Positions 31,835-43,700 of a stretch of 60,436 nt of DNA are shown piece by piece. The DNA is from a virus. Both the position numbers and the translations under genes were made by a program. The DNA lies in IMG/VR virus record IMGVR_UViG_3300032287_002746, positions 1 to 60,436 of that record, one strand, 5' to 3'. Below the pieces are notes generated by a model that was given only the letters and a program-made list of their open reading frames with translations, had not been told where the DNA came from and searched no databases. The stretch's first letter is position 1. Each line of letters starts with the position of its first letter.

Positions 31835-34800
31835 TTATTGGTTACGTTTCATAATATCAATACGCCAATTTGGATCTGCAATATCTCTAAAGTTTTTAAT
31901 ACCAGTAAGATCGAAAAAGTCTTTCATCAATTTTGCATCGCCTTTCTCATAACCACCAGCTTTTCTCATATAGTGAGAATCTTTCCATATTTCATATTTC
32001 CAAGCACTGTCATCTTCATTAGGTTCTTCACTGCCATTAAAAATATATGATAGTAAAAGATTAAATCCATGACTACTGGTTGCCATTAAGGCGTTAAATT
32101 CACGCGTATATGCAGTAAATGTTGTAAAGTTCTTAACGTATTCTTTAGATCCGCCTCCAATTGGGAACATCGAGTTAGTTTCACCATGAACACCCCAAAG
32201 AACTCTAATTGCGTTGCCTTCTAAGAATGATAGTTCTTCATCGTCATCATCTTTTTTTCTAACATACGCAAGAGCCATCATACTTAAAACTGTAAAGAGT
32301 GCCATTGTCAATGCATCTCGTTTTGCATGTTGAATTTTAGATGCATAAAAACTATTTACTTTTGTTTTGTTATCTCTTAAAAGATTTTTACTACCAAACA
32401 ATACATGTTTAGCAATTTCTTTTGGTCCATAATAACGATATGCTGTATAAAATGCTCTCCAGTATCCTACAGCAACTTCACCAGACTCATAGTTTGGTCT
32501 TAAATATCCAAATCTATTTAACATCTGAGGTATAACATATTTTCTAAAGAAGAATACAAGTTTACCTACTACGTTTTCTTCAAATGCAGTTTGATCTGCT
32601 TTAGCATAGTTACCTTGTGCTCTACGCATTTCAGAATAAATAGTATGTCTTAATCTATTTTCATCTTCTTGTGTATACTCTACATCATTACGTTTTGATA
32701 TGGAACCGTCAGCGTCTTTGTAATATACTTCGTGAGCTGATATTACTTCATCATTACCTTCAGCATCTTTTCTGTACACTTTATCTCCTGTAACAGGATC
32801 AATGTCAAAAGTTTTAAACTTGTAACGATTTAGAATTGCATACATTACTGTAACACCAATTTCTGTATCACCTTTATCTTGTAACAAATATCCAAGTTCT
32901 TGAACATTCATTGCTTTAGATAAAATTCTTCTACCTCTTGAACCGGTTACTTCATCAACATATTTTATGTAGTCTTTTTGCATAGGATTAAATAGTCTAT
33001 ACAACATTGTAGATTTACTAATGTCGCTGACTCTACCCCAGTCACCAAAATAGTTTTTGATAAAACCATTTTCACCAAGACCGTACACCTGACCTTTTGC
33101 CCACATGTAGTCTTCTTTACTATAATGGTCACTTTCCAATCCTCCTGCAGCAATAAATGCCTGAACATTACCAGACACGTAGTTTTTAGTTTGGTTGACA
33201 ACGTCAAATCCAATTCTAATAAAACTGGTATATGACATTACATTATTTACAATCTTGGTAAGTTTTCTATTAAGATATGTAAGAGATTGATCCTGAGCAT
33301 TAATAAACTTTCTTCTTTCAAACTTAAGAATTGAAATTACATTTTCAAGTTCTGCAAGACGTTTGTTCATGTCAATTGGTCTACCTTCATCATCTTTAAG
33401 AACTGCTTTGTTTTGAGTTTGTTTTTTTAAGTCTTCAGAAAGCAATTCAATACCAGAAATAAAAATATCAGCAACCGGTGCAACTTCTTGCATTGCAATA
33501 TTATAGTTTGCCTCTGTTGTCCATTTCATCAAACAACCAATTGCATCTTTTGATTGCATGTTCTCAGGAAGTTGATCGTTAAATCTTAAACGAATTCTAC
33601 CTCCATTATCACCAAAAGTATTTTCTACTGTGTCTTGTACACTACGTGTTTTCCATGCTTTATCAATGTATTGTTCCCATCTGTTTTTTGAACCTTCAAT
33701 GATCCCTTCTCTTGAGAAGTTTTGCATTGTGGTTGAAGCAAATCCAGGAACCTGATATCCAATTTTTTTACCATCAGTTTTTACTTGTAAATCAAAAAAC
33801 ATGGTAGTTAACTTTTTGTAAAAATCAAATAGCTCAGGATCATTCATCATGTTCAAGTATTTTGAATTGATGTTTTCTACTTTGTATGTAGACCTGTCTA
33901 TTTGATATGATTTGTCAGACGCTTGATAAACACCTTTTGGCATTGGAATACCATCTGGTGATTTTAAAAAGTCTGGATTATAAGATGACTCTTTTAATTT
34001 TTTGATTTTATACTTAGGATGTGGCACAGTTTCAGTGTATTCTGCAGCAACACCCGGAGCAGGAAGTCTTTGGTAATTAAAAGATTTTGCTATTGTTCGT
34101 TTGTAAATGTCTTCTTCACTGTCCAATATACTTTGGTATGGTTGTTCGTGAAATTGATTATACCATTTTTCAAATTTCTTTTCTTCAATGTCAAATTGAC
34201 CTTCGTAAAAGATAACATCTTTTGTAGCATTATCAATTGCAGTAGCATCTTTGCTTGCTTGTGCTTTTTCTAAATCAAGTTGTGCTTTGATTAAAAGTTT
34301 CTTTGAACTATTTAATGCTTTAATTTTAGCATCACGAGCATTTATGTAAGATTTACTCAACTGCATAGAAGCAATTCTATTTATTTGCTCTTTAATTTGA
34401 GTCATTCTTTGTTTTTCTTCAGGAGTAAACTTACTCATGTCAACAGTTCTACCTTCGTATATAGACTCAAGTTGTGCTTCTATTTCAGCAATTTGATCTG
34501 CCTCTTCTTCAGTAACAAACTGTGATTGAAGTATACCAGCAACTTTGTGTGGTTTTAGTATTTCAGAACGCTGTTTAAGTAAATCAGACACTGCAGGATC
34601 AGAACCACTTATTTCTGCACGAGCTTCGTATAATGCAGAAAGCTCATCATACCATTGTGATGTAGGTTTCACTACTGTGTTATCAGCGTACCATTTTTTA
34701 AGTAACTCAGGATGTTCTTGATATTTTGCAATTGCATTTGCTTTTCTTCTTTCGTAAAATGCAAAGTTTGTATCAAACTCAAACAGGTTATTAAACTCCT

Positions 34801-37720
34801 CCATGTATGCAGCATAATCAGGATTCATTTTCTTTGCCTTTTCTCTCAGAACTCTGATATCATCTTCAAGCTCTTTAAGTCTATCAAAATCATAATCTTC
34901 AAGCAACACTTCGTTTCCTTCACCTACCTGGAATGTTATTTGTTGTATCTCAAAATATTTTTCCTGAAGTTCATTTCTGATTTCTTCAGGCATCAATGCT
35001 TGTAATTTATAAAAAGATTCGTTAAACGGTAATGATGTATTATCAATCAACCATTTGATTCTTTCAGTATTAAAATTTTCTTTTTCTTTTTTCTTGTCAA
35101 ACAATGCTGTTTTTGCATCCTCATATTCTTGAGTACCATTCTGTTTAGAATTAACCTCGCTTGTCAAGTTTCGAATTTCTTGATTAAATTCTTTTAATTT
35201 TGAGTTATATTCTTTAAATGTACTCTCGTATTCTTGACTGTATGGTTTTACAAAATTTAAACTTCTTTTAGTTTCATATTCACCGGTGTCTTTATTGAAT
35301 ACTTTGTACTCTCTCCACTCAGACATTTCGTCATTTAATTGTTCAACAGAGAATCGTTTTAATAAATTATCTCTGTCTTTGTCAAACTGCATAATTGCAA
35401 AATCATTTTGCATATTGTACACAGCTTTTGCTTGACCATTTTTATACATTTGTGTCATTGCTGAAATAGCAAGATCACTATTAGATGCAGAAGCAATTCC
35501 TTTATCTAATAACAATCCAGAAAACAATGATGTACTATTAAAAGTATCTTGTGCTCCAATATAAACTTGAGAGTTAGGATCTGTAACAGCATTAATATAT
35601 TTCTTTAATGCTTCAATATCATACTCAACTCCTGTAGTAACATATGCACGTAAACGCAATAACTCAAGTTCTTTACGTTGTACATTGTCTAAAATATTTT
35701 TTGCATCAGGACTGCTGTTAGCAATTTTGTTTTTAAAATCAGTAGATACTAATGATATCAAACTTCCTTGTAGTTGTTTAAAAAGACTTGCTGCTTTACC
35801 AGCTTTCATGTCTTCAATTTCTTTTTCTAATTTGGCAATCTTTGGTTCAAGTGCCTGACGTGTTTGCGCATTGATAGAAGAAAAAACTGCTTCACCAGGT
35901 GTCATTAATATTTTAACACCATTTAGTAAAAATGCTTCTCTAAAGTTTGCTTCAATTGTCATGTTGTGTTGACGCAATTGAGTTAACTTTTGCATTACAG
36001 GACTACTTGGAGAAATATTATTATTAGGATCTTCTGCAGCTTTATTTACAATAGACTCAAGAGTTTCAATAATATCGTTTAGTCCTTTTGATCGTATAAA
36101 CGCTTGGTGAATTTGAGTTGTGTCTGAGCTAAAGAAATCAAGTGTTCCAGTTCTAAAAGATTTGATTGCTTCTTTTGACAAATCAGATAACTTTTTAAGA
36201 TCGTCTTCTGTAGCAGCAAGAATATTAAAAAAGTTAATTTCATATGCGGCATCTGTTGCATCTACCTTTTCAGTATAAGTATTGAATGTTGCTAAAGTAG
36301 CTCTTCTAACTGCGAGTAATTCACGCAATGGAGTTGAGTTTCTACCTTGAGAATCTAATTCATTTATTCTATCAAAGATTTCTTCGCTTTGTTGTTTATA
36401 CGCCTCTTTTAAAGCATCCATTACTCTTTTATTTTCTGCTTCAGTAGGAGTAAATTCTAATGTTTGAAAGTTTTTTTCAAGTTCATCTTCAATAGTTTTA
36501 TCACCAATAGGAATTTCTGCATCAATTGCATCACGATACTCTTTTAATCTTTGTGCAGTTCTTAACGGATCTTTTATCCAGTCACCTTGTTCATTAATTG
36601 TTTGTGCGTATGTCGCGTAATCAAAGTAGTTATTACCCTGAAATATGTGTAAAGCATCACCTAAAAATTTATTATTAGCATCTGTTTGATATAACAAAGC
36701 AACAATTTTACTTTCTTCAGTAACAAGACCAATTTGACCAAGCATATTTTCATATGCTTTTAATTGTAGTGTCCAGTTATCATATGCTGTTCTAAGTAAG
36801 TTTGCCTGTTTTAATTTATCAGCCATACCCGGTTTATCTTTAACTTGGTACGAAGTAGTTGCAAGATTTACAAATGCTCTGTCCTTGTCAATTTCTACAC
36901 CAAAGGGACCGGTAGTAACCATGTTGTGAACTTTCTTTGTCTTAAAGTCAAACACTTTTACTTTACCGGTATTACTGATTAAAAGTAAATCCAAACGACC
37001 AACGATATAGTTACCTGCAATATCTTTACCAGCAAGAGTAATCTCTGGTAAGATAAGATATCCTTCATCTTTGTTAATTGCGACATGTTTTGCAACACGT
37101 TGTGCCATGTCAAAAATCTTTTCTTTTGTAAGTTCTTCTATGTAAAATGGATTTTTTTCCAAATATTTCTCATATACTTTATCAAAAAATTCAGGAGTCA
37201 AAACCTGATCAATAATCTTGTTTGTTTTTAATGCCTCAATCTGCGCTTTTTCTAACACATCGTGCATAAATGTACCAAACAGTTTAAATGCTTCATACTT
37301 GGCAGGATCTCCTGCAAAATCTGAAGATCCAATAAATGAAGTAACAGAGTAAGATGGTAATGTATTTCTACCATTTTTTCTTAACTCAATGTTTTTTTCA
37401 AGAAATTCTTGATACTCTCTATTGTTTTGTAAAAGTTTTGAAATTGCTTCTCTTTGAGCATTGTTTGCAAACAAACTAAGATTGGACAATGTAACTGCTT
37501 GTTCCTTAGTTCTTTCCAGTTTGAATTCATCAGAGTGACGAACATGTCGTTCATCATTCTCTTCTACTTTCATACCAGCAATTAAACTTTTTGCCTCATC
37601 GACAGAAGGAATAATGTCTTTATTTAATGCAACTGCAGTTCTTGCCAACGCTTCGTCGCCTCCAAATGCAGCAACAAGGTCTTTAAACAATGGATCATTT
37701 ATGTTAATACAATTTGTCAT
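31835..37720 (-). CDS. Giant virion protein with N-terminal RecB-type nuclease domain
   Basis: A 1961-residue virion cargo protein. Residues 149-323 carry a full PD-(D/E)XK nuclease set: GTFMH (149-153), Glu226 in LPEITL, GRLDLL with Asp244, VFDFKTK with Asp258 and Lys260, and the RecB Q-x3-Y motif QLKAY (Q319, Y323). The middle is long and coiled-coil rich. Near the C-terminus a hydrophobic segment (ALTMALFTVLSMMALAYV) could insert in a membrane. The gene starts three bases after the RNA polymerase gene in transcription order. The protein is probably ejected with the DNA; a role in degrading host DNA or processing phage DNA on entry is inferred. Confidence 0.85.
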   Translation of the reverse strand: MTNCININDPLFKDLVAAFGGDEALARTAVALNKDIIPSVDEAKSLIAGMKVEENDERHVRHSDEFKLERTKEQAVTLSNLSLFANNAQREAISKLLQNNREYQEFLEKNIELRKNGRNTLPSYSVTSFIGSSDFAGDPAKYEAFKLFGTFMHDVLEKAQIEALKTNKIIDQVLTPEFFDKVYEKYLEKNPFYIEELTKEKIFDMAQRVAKHVAINKDEGYLILPEITLAGKDIAGNYIVGRLDLLLISNTGKVKVFDFKTKKVHNMVTTGPFGVEIDKDRAFVNLATTSYQVKDKPGMADKLKQANLLRTAYDNWTLQLKAYENMLGQIGLVTEESKIVALLYQTDANNKFLGDALHIFQGNNYFDYATYAQTINEQGDWIKDPLRTAQRLKEYRDAIDAEIPIGDKTIEDELEKNFQTLEFTPTEAENKRVMDALKEAYKQQSEEIFDRINELDSQGRNSTPLRELLAVRRATLATFNTYTEKVDATDAAYEINFFNILAATEDDLKKLSDLSKEAIKSFRTGTLDFFSSDTTQIHQAFIRSKGLNDIIETLESIVNKAAEDPNNNISPSSPVMQKLTQLRQHNMTIEANFREAFLLNGVKILMTPGEAVFSSINAQTRQALEPKIAKLEKEIEDMKAGKAASLFKQLQGSLISLVSTDFKNKIANSSPDAKNILDNVQRKELELLRLRAYVTTGVEYDIEALKKYINAVTDPNSQVYIGAQDTFNSTSLFSGLLLDKGIASASNSDLAISAMTQMYKNGQAKAVYNMQNDFAIMQFDKDRDNLLKRFSVEQLNDEMSEWREYKVFNKDTGEYETKRSLNFVKPYSQEYESTFKEYNSKLKEFNQEIRNLTSEVNSKQNGTQEYEDAKTALFDKKKEKENFNTERIKWLIDNTSLPFNESFYKLQALMPEEIRNELQEKYFEIQQITFQVGEGNEVLLEDYDFDRLKELEDDIRVLREKAKKMNPDYAAYMEEFNNLFEFDTNFAFYERRKANAIAKYQEHPELLKKWYADNTVVKPTSQWYDELSALYEARAEISGSDPAVSDLLKQRSEILKPHKVAGILQSQFVTEEEADQIAEIEAQLESIYEGRTVDMSKFTPEEKQRMTQIKEQINRIASMQLSKSYINARDAKIKALNSSKKLLIKAQLDLEKAQASKDATAIDNATKDVIFYEGQFDIEEKKFEKWYNQFHEQPYQSILDSEEDIYKRTIAKSFNYQRLPAPGVAAEYTETVPHPKYKIKKLKESSYNPDFLKSPDGIPMPKGVYQASDKSYQIDRSTYKVENINSKYLNMMNDPELFDFYKKLTTMFFDLQVKTDGKKIGYQVPGFASTTMQNFSREGIIEGSKNRWEQYIDKAWKTRSVQDTVENTFGDNGGRIRLRFNDQLPENMQSKDAIGCLMKWTTEANYNIAMQEVAPVADIFISGIELLSEDLKKQTQNKAVLKDDEGRPIDMNKRLAELENVISILKFERRKFINAQDQSLTYLNRKLTKIVNNVMSYTSFIRIGFDVVNQTKNYVSGNVQAFIAAGGLESDHYSKEDYMWAKGQVYGLGENGFIKNYFGDWGRVSDISKSTMLYRLFNPMQKDYIKYVDEVTGSRGRRILSKAMNVQELGYLLQDKGDTEIGVTVMYAILNRYKFKTFDIDPVTGDKVYRKDAEGNDEVISAHEVYYKDADGSISKRNDVEYTQEDENRLRHTIYSEMRRAQGNYAKADQTAFEENVVGKLVFFFRKYVIPQMLNRFGYLRPNYESGEVAVGYWRAFYTAYRYYGPKEIAKHVLFGSKNLLRDNKTKVNSFYASKIQHAKRDALTMALFTVLSMMALAYVRKKDDDDEELSFLEGNAIRVLWGVHGETNSMFPIGGGSKEYVKNFTTFTAYTREFNALMATSSHGFNLLLSYIFNGSEEPNEDDSAWKYEIWKDSHYMRKAGGYEKGDAKLMKDFFDLTGIKNFRDIADPNWRIDIMKRNQ

Positions 37721-37723
37721 GTC

Positions 37724-40700
37724 TTATAAACATTTAAGTTTTTCAATAATTTCTTGGTTAGATAATCCTGTAGATTTCAACTGCACTGCCATGTCTGCAA
37801 AAGTTTTAGCATATGCCTCTAAAGATTGACGTTTACCACTTTGTTCGTAGAAGTGTTTTATTACATCAAAGGTAACATTAATATTTTGAATATCAAGATC
37901 TAATTGAGTAAGTGGTGCAGATGTTTCTGGTTTAATAGAATAGTCTTCAAACATCTCTGCTGTTAATCCAAAAGTCATGTCTACTTCTGACATATCAATC
38001 TTTTCTTTTCTATTTATAAGACTCATATATCGTTTAGATTGTTCAATGCTAAATCCAATTGGACTAAGTGTATTGGTTGTAAGTTCCATTGGTAATGCTA
38101 CATATTTTGCAGCGTTACCTGTAGTTCTATATTCACCTACACCGGCAATAGAATTGATAATAGATTTACCAAAACTCTTATTACCTATTTCTTCATCAAC
38201 ACCTTGTAACAAATAAGTAGTGGATCCAAGTTTTAACATAACTGGAAACTTAAACTTGTTTTTGTCATCTTTATCTTTGAAAATGTTTAACTTTTCACCT
38301 ACAGCCATTACTGCTTGAGTAGTTGCTTCTGGAATTGCATTAGCACCTTTCATGTTAATTACAATTTCTTCAAGTTTACCGGTAGTTAATCTGTCAGTAA
38401 GTAAAAACCCTTTTTTGTCTGCACTAACAACTAAACCTAAAATACTTCCAACAATTTTGTTTGCAATTTCAATTCTTTCTTTAGCATCTGTTGTTTGGAA
38501 ATTAATATTTTTCATAAACTTAGACGCGTAATCTGCAGACTCGTTGTAGGAAATATTTTTAACACCTTTGATTTTCTTATTACCAACTTCTTTTGATGCA
38601 CCATGTGCCATCAAAACAAACAAGTCATCAAACAATTTATACACTTCTTCTTGAGTAGTTGTTGTCTCATCACCAATAAATGATTTAATTGCATCAATTA
38701 GTTCCTTTTTATTACCTTGAGTACTCTCAATTGCTTTGATAAAGTCTTCTATATTTTTAGATAACGGTATTTGTAATTCAGCAGGCAAGTATTGTAAAAA
38801 AGATCCAGATTTATATTGCAATCCGGTTCTTGCAAGTTCATGATAAAACAGTTTTTTCATAAACAAGTTTTCTTTTTTGTACAATACATATGCGTCATTC
38901 GAAATACTATCAGCCAGTTCACCAGCAATTTTTGCTTTACTTACCATCTGTAAAGTTTTTTCTTGAACTGGTTGTCCGTCTGTTGTAAATACTGTTGCAG
39001 TATTATTAGATGTTTTTAAATATTGTAAAAACTTGTTGTCAGGATATTGATCCTTCATCATGTCAAGTTCTTTATCTAAAGTATTTGTAAACCAATAGTC
39101 TGCAGTAAATGTTTCAATTAAGTTTTTATCATCTGCATCAAAGTTTGCTTGCATTGATGCATTGGTGCTTTTTCTACTTCCAGGAAGACTTAGTTGATAT
39201 TTACGCAATGCAACAAAACTTGTCATAATCTTGGCAATGTTAGACGGATCTGTAAATACAGTGTCAAACAAGTTTTTAATTGGTTGGAAGAACAATGTTC
39301 TTTCTAAAAATATCTTAGAAGATTGTTGTTTTAAATCATCCATTGCTTCACTAAGTGGAACCCATACTTGTTTTCCATCAAACAATTTATCGCTGGACTC
39401 TACTGTAAAGATAGATTCACCATCGCGTAACTGATTAATATTTTTATACAACTTGTCAAAAGATACAAAAGTTGGATTAAGTTTTTTATACAAATCAACT
39501 ATTGCACCTGCATTTCGTATCTTCCATGCTTGTTGTGATTGTTCTTTGTATAACTGTAATAAAATTAACTTTTGTGCTTCATTTGATAATGCTGTTTTAA
39601 CACCTCCAACATAAGCTGATACTTCATATCCAATGTCTTCAGTAGTAAGAGAGTTATTCTCTAATCTGTATTCATCAAGTGGAGTCTGTTTAAAGTCAAT
39701 CATCAAGTTGTCTTTGTTAATTTTAACATTGACAGCATATGAGTCTGATGCAATTAATCCTGCATCGATTAATTCATTTAACAGTTTTCTGTCACCATTG
39801 GTTTTAACAAAATTTTCAATTTCTTTACCAATCATGTCATTTAAAAACAAAAACTCTGATGAGGTTGACTCACTAATTGCAAAACGAGATGCTTGAACTT
39901 TGTATATAGCGTTTCTTATTTCAGGAATAAAATTAAATCCAAATGCAAACGCAGGATCTAATCCAATTCCAATCATTGCAAGAGTAACGCCAGTGTTTAT
40001 TTCATTCATTTCTAATGCTGCAGGAATAGGTTTCTTCATACCATCCGCAGCAATACCTAATACAATACCATTAAGTTCAATTACACGTTGACCATTTTTG
40101 TTTATCGCACCAAATCTGTCAAGATTGTTTTGAGTAACTTCTGTAGTACCATCTGATTGTAAATCATTACTTAAAAATTTCCAAATGACATTATCAGAAT
40201 TTAGTTCTAATTCATATTGACTTGCAAGTGCTAAGAATTTTTGTAACGATGCTGCAATACCAATCATGTCTTTATAAGCAGAACCTAAATATTTAGACTC
40301 GATAATAGATGTAATTGTATTTGGATCAGACTTAGGTCCAAAGTTTTCAAGATCTCTACCAAATCCTTTTACTATACCTTCAAAGTATTCTGTAGAAGAT
40401 TTTGCATGTATGTACAAGTTTTTGAAGACTGCTTCATTAGAAAGAATATCAATTTTTGCTTCTAAGTTATTGTTTTGATGTATTGGTAATACAGACAAAT
40501 GATTTACAATGTTGCTGTCAAAGTTTGCTTGATCAACCGGTAAACCATATTTCTCAAAAACTTGTAATGCTGATTCAATACGTACAGATGCATTTACAAA
40601 AGTTTTTAATCTACGTTTTTCATCACGTGTCTTTTTAAGATCTTGATATGTTTCATCAAGTTCAGTTTTTAAATCAAAATGTTCTTTACCTAATTTTCTA

Positions 40701-43700
40701 CGATTTGCTCTTGCAACATAATCATCAGGATCATTTTCAGTATCTTGTATTGATTGAACAAACGCTTCTTTAACAACCTTTTTTTCAGATTTTATTTGTT
40801 CAATATCATCTTGTAAATCTTCTTCGTAACTCTCAAGTTCATCGTATATACCTGCAGTTAACGCTTTGATATACTCTTCTTGAGTATAACCCATTCCGTA
40901 CATTACCTCAAGAGTGTTTGCACTTATTGAAAGTTCTCCGGATTCTAATAATGCTTTTCTTTTTGCACTAATTAATTTTCTAAAGTTTTCATCATTAGCC
41001 ATGTAATGAATGTACTCTATAAATTTACCCTGCGCAGGAGATTTATAAATATCATAGTTACCATATTTTGCATAATCACCAACTGCATTTACATAATGAG
41101 CATATGTTTGACCGTATAATGAGTCAACGTCAAAGTCAGATCCTGCAAGTAAATGAATAAATTGTGGTACAATAATACTATTTAAGTTAGAGCTATCTAC
41201 ATAGTCAACTACTTTTAATACAATCATAGATCGTTTATCCTCAGTAGGAATACGCAACGCAAACATTTCTCTAAGGTTTTCCATAAAGAAGTCTTCTTGT
41301 TGCTGACTTCTAAAGAATTGTTTTGGTAAAATACATTCAACAAAGTATTTTTTACTAATCAATTCTCCTTTAGAATCATATTCAGCTTCAATACGAACAC
41401 CTAATGGTCTGCTTTTTACATTAGGATAGTTTTCCGGATTGTTTTTATAATCTTCAGTTGTAACAACTTCGCCATCTTCGTTTTCTAATACATCAAGTCC
41501 AAATGAAGAAACGTGGATATTTTTAAATCCAGAACCTCTTTCATCAGTTACATGCTTGCTGTAAAGTGAAAAGAAATAATATTCTAACATAGATCTAATA
41601 CCTGGAAGGTTAGGACTATGAACAGGTTTACCAGAAGCGTCAACATCAAATAGTTTTAATACTGATGCCGGTGCATTTTGTTGCTCAAGATTTTCTCTAA
41701 TTAAATCAAATACTTTTCCTAAATCAAAGTCTTCACCTTTACGCATAAAGTGTTTTAAAGACTGTAAGTTAGAATCAGCAATGTCGTAAAGCGACTCTTG
41801 ATATTTAAGAAGAACATTGCCTAACTCGTTCATTGCTTTTCTTTCTGAAGAAGACATCACGGTTCCGTCTTCAGCATGACGCTTTTCTGCAAGTTTTTCA
41901 ATGTATTTTAAATCTGCAGGTAATAGTATTTTACCTTGCACTGAAAAACGTGCTGTATCATGTACACCAGATGTTTCAACTTGAAGATATTTGTCTTCGT
42001 TGTTTACTCTTAATGATGCTAAATCTAACGGAAGATACTCTTCAGCTTGATGCGCAAAGAAATCAACAGGAAGTTTTGTAGCATTTTTAGATGCTTCAGT
42101 ATCCATTAACTGATCTATATTATGATACTCCATAGAATTTAAAATCTTATGCAATTTTATTCTATTAGGAAGCGGTTCATAATATGCATGAATTTTTACA
42201 TATGTGTTTTGAATGTCTCTTTCTAAATCATTAATGGTACTATCAAATTCTCCTGTATCATTAATTCTATGTGACTCTTGTATTTGATTACGTAAGCTGT
42301 ATATGTACATGTATTTAGAATGCAAATCATCATATACTTGTTCGCGTGTTTTACCTTCCGGTACAATTAATCTACTTACATCATTTCTATCAATGTATGT
42401 TTCTGATTGTTTATGATATACATTACGAGAAGCAGTAACAGTTTTCTTAGGATTGTTTACTACTTTGTTTTTCTCCATGTTTCGAACCTCTTCTTCAGTT
42501 AGTTCACGATATTGTTTTGCAATAATAGAACGTAGTATTTCAGGAGTAAGTCTTCCTAAAGCGTCATACATATCTGTTTGATGAAACAATGTAGAAATAC
42601 TTTGACCATCAAATACTTTTTGATTAAGATTAAAATTGTCATAAATGTATTTACGCACAACATCATCAGTAATCTGAATATCGTTTAGTACTTCTTCAGG
42701 AGTATAAAATGGTCCATACTCTGGGTATTTATCATTTATATATCCTTCAATAGTATTAAGATAAGTAACTGTATGTTTACCTGCTTTCATTGTACTACCA
42801 GACGCAAGTAATTTTTTATTACGTTTTGTAGAATCAATACCATCTTTAACATTCATTGCCTTGTCACCCAAGAACAATTCATTAACCATTAACGAGTTGT
42901 ACCATTGATTAAAGAAATAATCAGCAAGTAATCCATTTAAGTCGCTACGAGATTGCAGTTCAGCTCTTACATCATAGTTTGGTTTTGTACCTGCATACAC
43001 TGTAGAAGTACTTTGATCAGGTCTGCTGTCAATTTTTAATTTATCTGCAATTAAACTTGAAGTTAAATATCTAAGCGGTGGTTGTTTTGTTTCAAATACA
43101 ATAGGATTTCCTGAAGTATCTGTAATAGTTTTACCAGTTGCTGGATCTTTTTTAAGAGCTTTTACTGTTTCTTCATTTTCTTTTACAACACCTAAATCTT
43201 TTAATGTATTTATGTACGTGTTTAATTCTTGTAAAGCATAGTTGTTTAATCCTTCACGCAAATCTGCTAAAGTGCTTTCATCAATGTCTTCAAATGCAAT
43301 GTTTTTATCCTTTGCAAGACCTATTAATGTTTCTGTTAAAGTATCATTTTCAGGAGCTGCAAAAAAGTATGGCAAGTAATTAAAGTTGTATGCTCTTAAA
43401 TTTTCAGCATCAGTGTCTGCTTTTGTTTTATCATCTTTGTTTAGTACACCATTGTACTTGTTAATCAGTCTATTTGATTTACCAGAATCAAAATTTGTTT
43501 TATTATCAACTCTACTATTCCATTCTTTTTTAATTCTGTTAAATTCTTGTTTTACTTTACCTTCAAGATCAGCAACAATTTTTAAATGTTTTCCTTCTTT
43601 AAGAAGACCTGTTTTATCTGCATAAGGTTTGTAGATAGAAGTGATTAAAAAGTTTGTCTGAGATGCCTCAAGTGTATCAAAAGTACGCAAGAATGTTTGG

